Below, piece by piece: positions 23,565 to 32,207 of a DNA stretch of 51,860 bases. Source of the DNA: an uncultured Oscillibacter sp. (lineage in GTDB: Bacteria; Bacillota; Clostridia; Oscillospirales; Oscillospiraceae); the NCBI GenBank assembly GCA_910578935.1, contig CAJTSM010000008.1:1-51860 (forward strand), in the 5' to 3' direction. The notes beneath the pieces are model-generated. The model was given only the letters and a program-made list of their open reading frames with translations, had not been told where the DNA came from and did no database searches. The translations under genes and the position numbers were made by a program. Position 1 is the stretch's first letter. The number at the start of each line of letters is the position of its first letter.

Positions 23565-24383
23565 ATGAAAAAAGCCTTTCTGCCGTTGATTCTGCTGGCC
23601 GTCTTTGAAACCGTTGCGGTTACACTGTGGCTGGCGCAGAATCAAATATTCTATTTGTTCAACTTCAGCTATATTGGAATCTCTGTATCTTTGGGAGTAT
23701 TTCTTTTTATCAAACGCTACAGACACGCCCGCAGGATCGCACAGCTCTTGGTCGGGCTTTATATGCTGGTCTATTTGGGGTTGATCTGCAATGAGAATAT
23801 GCAGATTGAGGGTTTTTGGTATTATCTTTTTACGGGTGTATTTGAAGCCGCGACCATTCACTATGCAGTTGCAAAAATTTTTGGGCCGCTGCTTTTTGGA
23901 AGGGGTTGGTGCGGTTATGCCTGCTGGACCGCAATGGTGCTCGATTTTCTCCCATACAAAGTTCCCGAAGCGCCAAGGAAAACGATTGGGTGGGTCCGGT
24001 ATGTGACATTTTCGGCTTCACTTATATTTGTCTCGGCACTATTCTTTGCCCAGGTTGGCAATATTGAAAAAATTATGTTTTGGGCCTTTATCATCGGAAA
24101 CGGATTATACTATGCTCTCGGGATCATTTTGGCCTTTGCCTTCCGGGACAACCGCGCGTTTTGTAAATACATATGTCCTATCACAGTATTTTTAAAGCCT
24201 ATGAGCTATTTTTCCCTTCTCCGAATCAAATGCGACAAAAGCAAGTGCATATCCTGCGGCATCTGTAAAAAAGTTTGTCCAATGGAGGTAGATGTCACAG
24301 ATAATTCCCGTAAGCGAACGAATGGGACGGAATGCATTCTCTGTCTCGAATGTGTTCAAAATTGTCCAAGGGGGGCGCTATAA
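23565..24383 (+). CDS. NapH-like membrane protein with two C-terminal 4Fe-4S ferredoxin motifs
   Basis: This 272-residue integral membrane protein has about six helices. FGRGWCGYACW and CKYICPI, at the ends of helices, are the paired cysteine motifs typical of NapH/NosR/CcoG-like proteins. The C-terminal domain carries CISCGICKKVCP and CILCLECVQNCP, each fitting a 4Fe-4S cluster. It presumably passes electrons across or along the membrane, but no reductase partner lies next to it. The base composition is clearly lower in G+C than the flanking genes, which suggests acquisition. GGGGAGGA precedes the ATG. Confidence 0.87.
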   Translation: MKKAFLPLILLAVFETVAVTLWLAQNQIFYLFNFSYIGISVSLGVFLFIKRYRHARRIAQLLVGLYMLVYLGLICNENMQIEGFWYYLFTGVFEAATIHYAVAKIFGPLLFGRGWCGYACWTAMVLDFLPYKVPEAPRKTIGWVRYVTFSASLIFVSALFFAQVGNIEKIMFWAFIIGNGLYYALGIILAFAFRDNRAFCKYICPITVFLKPMSYFSLLRIKCDKSKCISCGICKKVCPMEVDVTDNSRKRTNGTECILCLECVQNCPRGAL

Positions 24384-24454
24384 ATCTCCGCTTACCGTTC
24401 AAACCGGCGGACATTTTTTTCGAATGTATCACCCCAGGTTACACATCATAAACG

Positions 24455-24496
24455 GGCAGGGCAGACCACACCGGTCTGCCCTGCCTTTAATTTTTA
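24455..24496 (+). terminator. Intrinsic terminator after the NapH-like gene
   Basis: Perfect 13-bp stem GGCAGGGCAGACC/GGTCTGCCCTGCC with an ACACC loop, followed by TTTAATTTTTAT. Confidence 0.9.
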
Positions 24497-24570
24497 TAAA
24501 AGGATTTGTCCTTTTGCGGGGAGCCGCATTTTTGCCCGGCCCAAGGAAATCCGGCGGGCGGCGGATCTTT

Positions 24571-24739
24571 CTATTAGGGCATGCTTGAAAAACGGCAAAA
24601 CGCCCAAACGGCGGATCCTTTTCCGCTGTGCCGCAAGAAAAATTCTTGAAATCCGTCAAGATTTCTGCGAATCTTTGCTTTACTCAACGAAAAAATCTCT
24701 CACCACTGAGCATCTCGCTTTTTTGACAAGTCCTAATAG
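24571..24739. repeat. MITE-like element, copy 1 (type A)
   Basis: This 169-bp element is bounded by the perfect inverted repeat CTATTAGG/CCTAATAG, extended by GCATGCTTGAAAA on one side and TTTTTTGACAAG on the other. The interior shares CTTGAAATCC, CTGCGAA and a GCATCTC-containing right part with the copy at 35.2 kb. There is no coding capacity. Its right end contains the stop codon of the MarR gene. Confidence 0.75.
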
Positions 24740-25245
24740 TTTTTCCAATGAGTTTCGGGATACTCCTGCAAAACCTGGCAGTAACAGCCAATCACTTTAT
24801 AGAAAGCGCGCAGCTCTTCTTCGCTACATTTCTCCAGCAGGTGTCCCACAATATGCGTGTCGTCCTGAAAATCCCGAATGGTAAACTCGTTCACCGCTTC
24901 GACGCCCCAATCCGTCACATACAGCCCCACCGCGCGGTCATTCGACTCGCTTTTTACCCGGTAGATGAAACCCTTTTCTTCAATTTTTTTCAGCATCTGC
25001 GAAATTGCCCCCCGCGTCCGGTTCCATCGCTTGGCAATGTCCGTAGCCGTAATTCCCGGATGTTCCTTCACCAGCATAATGATCCGAATCTCCAGCACGG
25101 TCAGCTTCTGCTCATGGCTCACAAGCTCGATCGTGTTGAGAATTCCCCCAACAACCATGACAAAGTCATACAGCCCTCCGGCCCGGTGCCCAATCCTCTG
25201 GAGCACCTGATTGATCGATGTGGGACGTTCCTGCTGTTCTTTCAA
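24733..25245 (-). CDS. MarR-family transcriptional regulator
   Basis: This 170-residue winged-helix protein has the DNA-binding part EHPGITATDIAKRWNRTRGAISQMLKKIEEKGFIYRVKSESNDRAVGLYVTDWG (residues 61-114), with helices on both sides for dimerisation. The start is taken as TTG 25245, because AGGAGG stands 8 bases upstream; TTG 25251 is only 3 bases from it. The TAG stop lies in the terminal repeat of a MITE-like element. It is divergent from the long peptide-utilisation gene run and a plausible regulator of it. A ~300-base leader precedes it. Confidence 0.88.
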   Translation of the reverse strand: MKEQQERPTSINQVLQRIGHRAGGLYDFVMVVGGILNTIELVSHEQKLTVLEIRIIMLVKEHPGITATDIAKRWNRTRGAISQMLKKIEEKGFIYRVKSESNDRAVGLYVTDWGVEAVNEFTIRDFQDDTHIVGHLLEKCSEEELRAFYKVIGCYCQVLQEYPETHWKNY

Positions 25246-25545
25246 ACCCAACTTCCTCCTGCTCTCATACTCTCATAAATAAAGCCTTCCCTTTTCAAGG
25301 TTCCTGCTAACGCGGTAGGCCGAACCGCAGGAATCGCGCGGCAAAGCGGCCCCAAAAAAACACCAGGCCGCGATCCAAAACGCTCTTCGCCGGAAGCCGG
25401 GACTTATACCGGGCCAATGGCCGGGATGACTGTGCCGGAGCGCGCAGCATCTATTTACAGGCTATACATAGCCGCGCGGCCCTTCGGCATCCGGACATTT
25501 GCCGCAGAGCTTTCGCTTATGTCATTTTCAAAGTTCTTCTTTAAC
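25246..25545 (-). promoter_or_regulatory. Long structured 5' leader of the MarR gene
   Basis: From the promoter at 25550-25578 the transcript would run about 300 bases before the MarR start codon. This part is GC-rich compared with the AT-rich flank and has several hairpins: TTCCTGCGGT/ACCGC-GCAGGAA (25301-25333), GCGGCC/GGCCGC around a T7 loop (25346-25371), CCGGCCATTGGCCCGG, and GCGCGGC/GCTGCGC nested within CCGGA/TCCGG (about 25430-25500). No known riboswitch class was recognised. Confidence 0.4.
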
Positions 25546-25549
25546 ACTG

Positions 25550-25578
25550 TTTATATTACAAAATGTCTGATTTGTCAA
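25550..25578 (-). promoter_or_regulatory. Promoter reading toward MarR
   Basis: Minus-strand TTGACA (25573-25578), 17 bases, TATAAA (25550-25555). Confidence 0.7.
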
Positions 25579-25836
25579 CTTTCTCTTTAGTAAATTTGTG
25601 AAGTCATTTTCTCGCCGCCGCATTCGCCGGCCCGCACCGCCGCATCATACTCTCTGAAATTCCATATTTTTACGCGAATAGTAAACCTTCTAAAGCATAG
25701 CTTATTAAAAATAAAGAATAAGTTTCCTTTTGCCAGCTTTTCCTATTTACTCGCTATATTTCTTATAATTCAAACATTTTCCACAGTTTATCCCTCCCTT
25801 TTCTTGCCGGTCTTTGTCGAACCATGGAACTTACTA

Positions 25837-25910
25837 TTGACAGTAGGTAATAAATATGCTATAAATTAACCTAACATCTGTGTTTAGTGTCTAAATAATG
25901 ATGCTAAACA
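25837..25910 (+). promoter_or_regulatory. Promoter and dyad operator of the peptide-utilisation cluster
   Basis: TTGACA (25837-25842), 17 bases, TATAAA (25860-25865). Just downstream, over the expected transcript start, lie nested inverted repeats: TTTAG-TGT-CTAAA (25883-25895) within TGTTTAG...CTAAACA (25881-25910). They are candidate binding sites for the divergent MarR protein. The rest of the 25579-25836 gap is AT-rich with nothing recognisable. Confidence 0.65.
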
Positions 25911-25950
25911 TGAGAACCTTGCCGCCCCAATTTGAAAGGAGGACTGCTTA

Positions 25951-27309
25951 ATGGAAGTCCAAATGGACAAGATTCGCGCATACATTGACGCGCACAAGGA
26001 CGAATATCTCTCCCTGCTGCAAAAGTTCCTGCGTCAGCCCAGCATTTCAACTACCAACACCGGAATGCGGGAAATGGCGGATCTGGTGGAAGAAACGCTC
26101 CGAAACATGGGCTTTGAGGTAGAGGAAATCCCCACCAACGGGTATCCCATCGTATATGGATTCCTCAAGGGAGAGGGCGACCGGACCTTGATGTTCTATA
26201 ACCACTACGACGTTCAGCCGGTAGACCCGATCGACGAGTGGGATGTGGATCCTTTCAGCGGCACAATTAAAGACGGCATGATTATTTCCCGCGGCACTGC
26301 GGACAATAAGGGGCAAATGCTCTCCCGGCTGATGGCTATAGACGCTTATCAAAAAGTCTACGGTAAGCCCCCGATGAATATCAAAGTAGTTTATGAGGGC
26401 GAGGAGGAGGTCGGGAGTCCTCATCTGGCCGGATTCCCCAAACTCTACCCCGACAAAGTTGCCGCCGACGGCGTTGTCTGGGAGGGCGGCGGCCGCGACA
26501 CCGGAGGTCCGGCTCATATCACGCTGGGCGTAAAAGGTTTGGCCTATGTGGAGCTTAGGGTGCGCACCGCCAATATTGACGCGCACTCCTCCAATTCCCC
26601 CATCTGGAAAAATGCCGCCTGGCGTCTTGTTTGGGCTCTAAACACACTTAAGAACGAAAGGGATGAAATCCTGATCGACGGCTTCTACGACGACGTCGCG
26701 GCTCTCACCGATTCGGACATGGCCTTCCTGAACAGCATTCCCTATGACGAAAAGACGGTCCTTGAGCGAATGGAAATGGATGGGTTTGTCAATGATGTTA
26801 CGGGCGTCGAACTGCTGAAAAAGCTGCTTTACACTCCTACCTGCAACATCTGCGGAATCAAGAGCGGTTACATTGAGCAGGGTTCCAAGACCGTCCTTCC
26901 GGCCTATGCCGCAGCAAAGCTGGATTTCCGCCTGGTCCCCAACATGACCCGGGAGCGGGTGGTCGATCTGCTCCGCAAACATCTGGACAAACACGGCTTT
27001 ACCGATGTGGAAATTGTCTCCATGCCCGGGGCTCCCGCCTACCGCACAAATCCTGACAACCCCCTGGTGCAGGCGGCCATCGCGGCCTCTGAGGAGACGT
27101 ATCACATTCCCCCGGCGATTTACCCGAACAGCTCCGGAACCATGGGCGTGTACCACTTCTGTCACGATACGGGGCTTCCCTGCGTGATGTACGGCGTCGC
27201 CAACGAGTTCTCCCAGGTCCACGCACCCAACGAGAACATTTATGTGGAGGACTTTATTCTCGGAATTAAAATGACCGCCAGCGTCATTGACAAGTTCTCA
27301 AAGGCATAA
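25951..27309 (+). CDS. M20-family metallopeptidase (dipeptidase/carboxypeptidase type)
   Basis: This 452-residue cytosolic enzyme has the M20/M28 co-catalytic zinc site: His85 in YNHYDVQP, Asp118 in GTADNKG, Glu151/152 in VYEGEEEVGSP, and a late His in QVHAPNENI. A dimerisation insert begins at GLAYVELRVRTANIDAHSS. Members hydrolyse dipeptides or N-acyl amino acids. GAAAGGAGG lies 9 bases before the ATG. It is the first gene of the cluster and lies 43 bases before a peptide-binding lipoprotein gene, so internal cleavage of imported peptides is its probable job. Confidence 0.92.
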   Translation: MEVQMDKIRAYIDAHKDEYLSLLQKFLRQPSISTTNTGMREMADLVEETLRNMGFEVEEIPTNGYPIVYGFLKGEGDRTLMFYNHYDVQPVDPIDEWDVDPFSGTIKDGMIISRGTADNKGQMLSRLMAIDAYQKVYGKPPMNIKVVYEGEEEVGSPHLAGFPKLYPDKVAADGVVWEGGGRDTGGPAHITLGVKGLAYVELRVRTANIDAHSSNSPIWKNAAWRLVWALNTLKNERDEILIDGFYDDVAALTDSDMAFLNSIPYDEKTVLERMEMDGFVNDVTGVELLKKLLYTPTCNICGIKSGYIEQGSKTVLPAYAAAKLDFRLVPNMTRERVVDLLRKHLDKHGFTDVEIVSMPGAPAYRTNPDNPLVQAAIAASEETYHIPPAIYPNSSGTMGVYHFCHDTGLPCVMYGVANEFSQVHAPNENIYVEDFILGIKMTASVIDKFSKA

Positions 27310-27352
27310 CTGCCTGGAAGATAAACACTCACGATGAAGAGAGGAACGTAAT

Positions 27353-28966
27353 ATGAAGAAAAGAATGCTTGCATGGATCCTGGCTTCCCTCACCATTTTG
27401 TCCCTCCTGGCGGGCTGCGGAGGAAAAGACACCTCCACCCCCTCCAACGGGAGCGATCCCGCCTCCGGCTCCACTCCCAACGCCGCCTCCGATCCCAGCG
27501 GCTCTGAAGAGCCGAAGGTGCTGAAGATCGGCATTTCCGCCGATCTGATGACCCTGGACCCTCAGGCCCACGCCCACAACAGCACGGACAACATGTTCCA
27601 GATGATCGGCGTCCGCCTGTTCCGCCGGGCCAACGACATGTCCCTGGTGCCGACGATTGTCACGGAATATGAGATCGTGGACGACACCACTTGGAAAATG
27701 ACCATCCGGGACGACGTGGTTTTCTCCAACGGCGATCCCCTGACCGCTGCCGACGTCAAATTCACCCTTGAGCGCGAAGCCACCGACGCCTCCTTGGTGG
27801 AAAACAACTTCTGGAAGGGCATCAAGGACGTGGAGGTAATCGACGACCACAACTTCTATATCCACACCTTTGACGCCAAGCCCGACCTGCTGTCCCTGCT
27901 GGCCAAGTCCGGCGGCGACATCATGCCCTCCAAGTATATTGAGGAAGTCGGCATGGACGAATATATCAAAGATCCCATCATGGCCGGGCAGTACAAGCTG
28001 AAGGAGTGGATTCCCAACGACCACTTCACCCTGATCCGCAACGACCTCTACTACGGCGACGCCGGCATTTGGGATGAAATTGTCTTCCGCCCCATTCCCG
28101 AGTCCTCTACCCGCGTCTCCGAGCTGCTGACCGGCGGCGTCGATATCATCGACAACGTTCCCCCCAATGAATGGGAGCGCATCAACACGAGCGAGAACGA
28201 CCATATGGTCACCGGCGACACCAGCCGCATCCTGCTGCTGAACATCCGCTGCACCGAAGGCTCCGTTACCGCCGATCCCAAGGTCCGTGAGGCCATTGAG
28301 CTGGCCATTGACAAAGAGCAGATCTGCGACGAGCTGCTCCAGGGCGCCGGCACTCCCACCCGCACCCGCGTGGGCAGCGGCGTCACCGGCTTCAACTGGG
28401 ATCTGTTTGGTCCTGAAAAGGGCAACCTCTATAATCCCGAGCGTGCCAAGGAACTGCTGGCCGAAGCGGGCTATCCCAACGGCGGCTGCCCCGTCACCTA
28501 TACCGCCGGACGGGGCCGGAGCCTGATGGACAGCGAGATCGCCCAGATGTGCGCCGCCATGCTCACCGCGGTGGGTTTCGACGTCAATCTTCAGATTGTG
28601 GACGGCAGCGTGCTCAGCGATATCTGGTCCTCCAAAACCAATGAAGAGATCATCCAGATCGCCCTGTCCGACTCTCAGTACGACGCCGCTTATCCCCTGA
28701 TCCACTACGGCGATTTCAACCGCGTGGCGGGCCTGACCGACTATGACAACAAGGAGTGCCAGGCGCTCTACGAGTCCGCCCTGGTCAACATGGACCTGGA
28801 GGAGCGGGCCAAACAGATGGAGGAAATCCAGGCCATCGCCGCTGAGGACCGTCCCCATGTCTGCATTGCCCAGCAGAAGGCCCTGTTCGGCGTCAGCAAT
28901 AAGATTCAATTCTCTCCTCGTATGGATGACTTCTATATTCCCAACGAGATTACTCCCGCCGACTGA
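27353..28966 (+). CDS. Family-5 ABC substrate-binding lipoprotein (peptide/oligopeptide type)
   Basis: This 537-residue extracellular receptor has a lipoprotein signal ending LLAGC (Cys22) and a Ser/Pro/Gly linker. It then shows SBP_bac_5 motifs: LMTLDPQAHAHNSTDNMFQMI, ADVKFTLER, YINFRCT-like LLNIRCTEG, VREAIELAIDKEQICDEL, and LLAEAGYPNGG. Such proteins bind peptides, but some bind nickel, opines or sugars. It is followed by an S9 peptidase and the matching permease and ATPase genes. A long intercistronic hairpin follows the stop. Confidence 0.93.
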   Translation: MKKRMLAWILASLTILSLLAGCGGKDTSTPSNGSDPASGSTPNAASDPSGSEEPKVLKIGISADLMTLDPQAHAHNSTDNMFQMIGVRLFRRANDMSLVPTIVTEYEIVDDTTWKMTIRDDVVFSNGDPLTAADVKFTLEREATDASLVENNFWKGIKDVEVIDDHNFYIHTFDAKPDLLSLLAKSGGDIMPSKYIEEVGMDEYIKDPIMAGQYKLKEWIPNDHFTLIRNDLYYGDAGIWDEIVFRPIPESSTRVSELLTGGVDIIDNVPPNEWERINTSENDHMVTGDTSRILLLNIRCTEGSVTADPKVREAIELAIDKEQICDELLQGAGTPTRTRVGSGVTGFNWDLFGPEKGNLYNPERAKELLAEAGYPNGGCPVTYTAGRGRSLMDSEIAQMCAAMLTAVGFDVNLQIVDGSVLSDIWSSKTNEEIIQIALSDSQYDAAYPLIHYGDFNRVAGLTDYDNKECQALYESALVNMDLEERAKQMEEIQAIAAEDRPHVCIAQQKALFGVSNKIQFSPRMDDFYIPNEITPAD

Positions 28967-28993
28967 TTGAATTCCAAATCACCGCAGTCCATT

Positions 28994-29045
28994 GCAAGGA
29001 TGACAGCAGAAGGAGCCGTCTCATTCTCCTCCTGCTGTTCCTTGC
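28994..29045 (+). other. Intercistronic hairpin between binding protein and S9 peptidase genes
   Basis: GCAAGGATGACAGCAGAAGGAG pairs imperfectly with CTCCTCCTGCTGTTCCTTGC (about 19 pairs) without a following T run. The position is typical of hairpins that protect the abundant binding-protein mRNA segment or partially terminate. The remaining gap to 29187 holds nothing else recognisable. Confidence 0.55.
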
Positions 29046-29187
29046 TATAGAGGGTGTTTCCACCCCCCGGCGCGCCGCGGCCACAGCTTTGGACCGCCGT
29101 CCTTGGCGATGCTTTAAACGCTGCCGCCCCAGCGGTTTGGCGGGTTGGAGACGCCTTCCAAATCCGAAAAAAGAGGAGGCGCCTTTT

Positions 29188-31197
29188 ATGGAACGATTAA
29201 AATTAGATGATTTCCTGAATTACCGCTTTCTTTCCGCGGTAGAATTTGCCCCCGACGGAAATCACGCGGCTTTTGTTGTGTCCAAGGCAGACCTGGATCA
29301 AAACGACTATCTGAGCTGGCTCTATCTGTACAGCGCCGAAACCGGGGACGTCCTTCAGCTTACCAGTTTTGGCCGGGAATCGTCCTTTGCCTGGCTGGAC
29401 AACTCCACCATCCTCTTTCCCGGGATGCGGGACGAAGCCCTGAAACAGCGGGCGGAGGCCGGAGAGCCCTGGACGGTCTTCTACGCCATTGACATTCACG
29501 GTGGCGAAGCCCGAGAGTACGCCCGTGTTCCCGCCAAGGTCAAGTCTGTCAAGCCCATGTCCGGCGGCCGTCTGGCCATGATCTGCGAAGTGAACAACGA
29601 CCTGCCCAACCCCCACGATTACCAAGGGGCTGAACGGGAAAAAATTCTGGCGATGCTCCGTGAGGAAAAGGATTACATTGTCGGCGACGAGCTCCCCTTC
29701 CTCCGCCAAGGCATGGGAGAGCAGAACGGCCTGCGCAGCCGCCTGTTCTTGTTCAACACGGCGGACGGCGCCCTCTCCCCCATCAGCCAGGCTTGGGCCC
29801 ACGTGGAATTTTTCAGCGTCCGCGGGGACGAGATTATTTACGAAGCCGTGCCCTTTACAAAAGACAAGCCCCTGATGTTCTTCGGCGGCGTTTACCGCTG
29901 CGACACCGTCAGCGGTCAAGTGACGGAGCTGCTGAAGGACGACGTCTTCCGCTTCCGCTATATGGACTATTTGGGGGATGAGATCGGCATTGCGGTTTCC
30001 GATCTGAAGCGCTGGGGCGCCAGTGAGAACCCCTATTTCTATACCCTGAAGCACGACGGCACGCTGACCCTCCGGGCAGAAAATGAGGAGAGCGCCAGCA
30101 GCTATGTCCTGACGGACTGCCGCTATGGCTCCGGCTCCGCTGATTTCCGGCACTTCAACGGCGATGTATATTACTTAGCCGGAAAGGGCGGCAGCGCCGT
30201 GATCCGCCGCCTGAACGCCGACGGAACTTTTGAAGACCTTACGGATGAGGGCGGCGTGGTGGACTGCCTGGCCGTCAGCCGGAACGAAATTCTGTGCATC
30301 GCGATGCGCGGCGTCCATCTTCAGGAGCTTTACTCCTTGAAAAACGGCGTCCTGCACCAGGTGACTCATTTCAACGACTGGGTGGAACAGGAACGCACGA
30401 TCAGCACACCGGAGCACTTTACATTTGAAAACGACGGCTATACGCTGGACGGCTGGGTCATGAAGCCCATTGACTTTGACCCCTCCAAAACCTACCCTGC
30501 GGTACTGGATATTCACGGCGGACCCAAGTGCGCCTACGGCCCCATCTTCTACCATGAATTGCAGTACCGGGCCAACCAAGGCTATTTCGTCATCTATTGT
30601 GATCCCCGGGGCAGCGAGGGCCGGGACAATGAGTTTGCCGACGTCATTGGAAAATTCGGCACCATCGACTACGACGACCTTATGAAATTTACGGATGAGT
30701 GCATTGCCCGCTATCCGCAAATTGACCCCGCGCGCATGGGCGTGGCCGGCGGTTCCTACGGCGGCTTTATGACCAACTGGATCATAGGCCACACGGACCG
30801 CTTCCGCTGTGGAGCCTCCCAGCGGGGCATCTCCGACCAGATTTCTCACTTCGGCACTTCCGACACCGGTTACCGCTTTCCCATGAAGCAGGCCATGGGC
30901 TCCAACATCTGGGAGCATCACGACGCTTTCTGGGACGGCTCGCCGCTGAAGTACGCCGACCGCTGCAAAACCCCAACTCTGTTTATCCATTCCAGCGAAG
31001 ATTACCGCTGCCCTCTCCAGGACAGCATTGAGATGTACACGGCCCTGAAGTATTTCGGCGTTGACAGCCGCATCGTGATTTTCAAGGGCGAAAATCATGA
31101 GCTCAGCCGCAGCGGACGCCCCAGCCACCGGATTCGCCGCATGAAAGAGATTACCGCTTGGCTGGACAAATACCTGACTCCCGACCACGCCCAGTAA
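29188..31197 (+). CDS. S9-family prolyl oligopeptidase-like serine peptidase
   Basis: This 669-residue protein has an N-terminal beta-propeller-like region (about 1-400) and a C-terminal alpha/beta hydrolase domain. The catalytic triad is readable as Ser523 (GGSYGGF), Asp605 (HSSEDYRCPLQD) and His637 (KGENHELSRSGRP). The oxyanion region is LDIHGGPKCAYG. The enzyme should cleave short peptides, acylaminoacyl- or prolyl-peptides. No signal peptide, so it is cytosolic. ATG 29188 has AAGAGGAGG upstream. It sits inside the transporter gene run. Confidence 0.93.
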   Translation: MERLKLDDFLNYRFLSAVEFAPDGNHAAFVVSKADLDQNDYLSWLYLYSAETGDVLQLTSFGRESSFAWLDNSTILFPGMRDEALKQRAEAGEPWTVFYAIDIHGGEAREYARVPAKVKSVKPMSGGRLAMICEVNNDLPNPHDYQGAEREKILAMLREEKDYIVGDELPFLRQGMGEQNGLRSRLFLFNTADGALSPISQAWAHVEFFSVRGDEIIYEAVPFTKDKPLMFFGGVYRCDTVSGQVTELLKDDVFRFRYMDYLGDEIGIAVSDLKRWGASENPYFYTLKHDGTLTLRAENEESASSYVLTDCRYGSGSADFRHFNGDVYYLAGKGGSAVIRRLNADGTFEDLTDEGGVVDCLAVSRNEILCIAMRGVHLQELYSLKNGVLHQVTHFNDWVEQERTISTPEHFTFENDGYTLDGWVMKPIDFDPSKTYPAVLDIHGGPKCAYGPIFYHELQYRANQGYFVIYCDPRGSEGRDNEFADVIGKFGTIDYDDLMKFTDECIARYPQIDPARMGVAGGSYGGFMTNWIIGHTDRFRCGASQRGISDQISHFGTSDTGYRFPMKQAMGSNIWEHHDAFWDGSPLKYADRCKTPTLFIHSSEDYRCPLQDSIEMYTALKYFGVDSRIVIFKGENHELSRSGRPSHRIRRMKEITAWLDKYLTPDHAQ

Positions 31198-31273
31198 GCA
31201 TGTGCCGGCAGGCGGCGGCGTCCCGCGATTCCGCCGCTCCGGCTATACCCTTGCCCATTTTCGAGGTGATTTT

Positions 31274-32188
31274 ATGGTTAAATATCTCGTCCGCCGGATT
31301 CTTCAGATCATCCCGGTACTGATTATCATCAGCCTGATCGTCTTTTTGCTGGTGAATGTCACCGGTGATCCCACCAGCACCATGCTGCCCCCCACAGCTT
31401 CCGATGAGGAGCGGGATATGCTGCGGGAAGCTCTGGGGCTGAACGAACCGCTCACCACACAATACCGTATTTTTATCTCCAACGCGCTCCACGGTGATTT
31501 CGGCACCTCCTACCGCTACCGCCTGCCGGCCGCCGAGCTGGCCGTTCAGCGGATTCCCGCCTCCGTCCAGTTGGCCGGTGTCTCGCTGCTGTTTTCCATT
31601 CTGATCGCCATCCCCCTGGGCATCTTAGGGGCCCAATTCAAAAACAGCCCCTTTGACTTGATTATCAGCGGAATATCCGCCCTGGGACGGGCTATGCCCG
31701 GCTTCTGGGTCGCCATTATGCTGATCCTTCTGCTGGCTGTAAGGCATCCGGTCTTTCCTGTTTCCGGCCGGGGGACGATCATGAACCTGGTCCTTCCGGC
31801 GATAACCCTGTCTTTCGGGACAGCGTCTACCATTATCCCGCTGATCCGCTCCAGCATGCTGGACATTATGCACCAGGACTACATCCGCACCGCCCACAGC
31901 AAGGGCCTGAAGGAGCGAGTGGTCATCTGCAAGCACGCCTTCAAAAACGCACTGGTCCCCGTAGTGACCATCGTGGCGTTACAGATCCCCGGCCTCATTG
32001 GAGGCGCCTTGATCACAGAGACGGTCTTTGCCTGGCCGGGCCTGGGGCAGCTGCTGGTACAGTCCATCACAAATCGGGACATGTGCGTGGTGCAGGTCTG
32101 TATTTTCTTCATCGCCCTCATCACCCTGGTGGCAAACCTGATCGCGGACATTGTCTACTGCCTGATTGACCCCCGGATCAAATACTAA
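31274..32188 (+). CDS. ABC transporter permease (OppB/DppB type)
   Basis: This 304-residue permease starts MVKYLVRRILQIIPVLIIISLIVFLLV, the classical DppB N-terminus. The extracytoplasmic segment DEERDMLREALGLNEPLTTQY follows, then the BPD_transp_1 core with the cytoplasmic EAA-type loop (YIRTAHSKGLKERVVICKHAFKNALVPVVT). It ends YCLIDPRIKY, as usual. It pairs with the following OppC-type permease and imports the ligand bound by the upstream lipoprotein. A GAGGTGAT site precedes the ATG. Confidence 0.95.
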   Translation: MVKYLVRRILQIIPVLIIISLIVFLLVNVTGDPTSTMLPPTASDEERDMLREALGLNEPLTTQYRIFISNALHGDFGTSYRYRLPAAELAVQRIPASVQLAGVSLLFSILIAIPLGILGAQFKNSPFDLIISGISALGRAMPGFWVAIMLILLLAVRHPVFPVSGRGTIMNLVLPAITLSFGTASTIIPLIRSSMLDIMHQDYIRTAHSKGLKERVVICKHAFKNALVPVVTIVALQIPGLIGGALITETVFAWPGLGQLLVQSITNRDMCVVQVCIFFIALITLVANLIADIVYCLIDPRIKY

Positions 32189-32207
32189 GGGAAAGGAGCC
32201 TTTCACT

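Noticed and set aside
24571..24739. CRISPR-like repeat or riboswitch interpretation of the TAGG elements
   Set aside because: Copies are dispersed singly, with inverted rather than direct repeats, on both sides of unrelated genes and in both orientations; no spacers.
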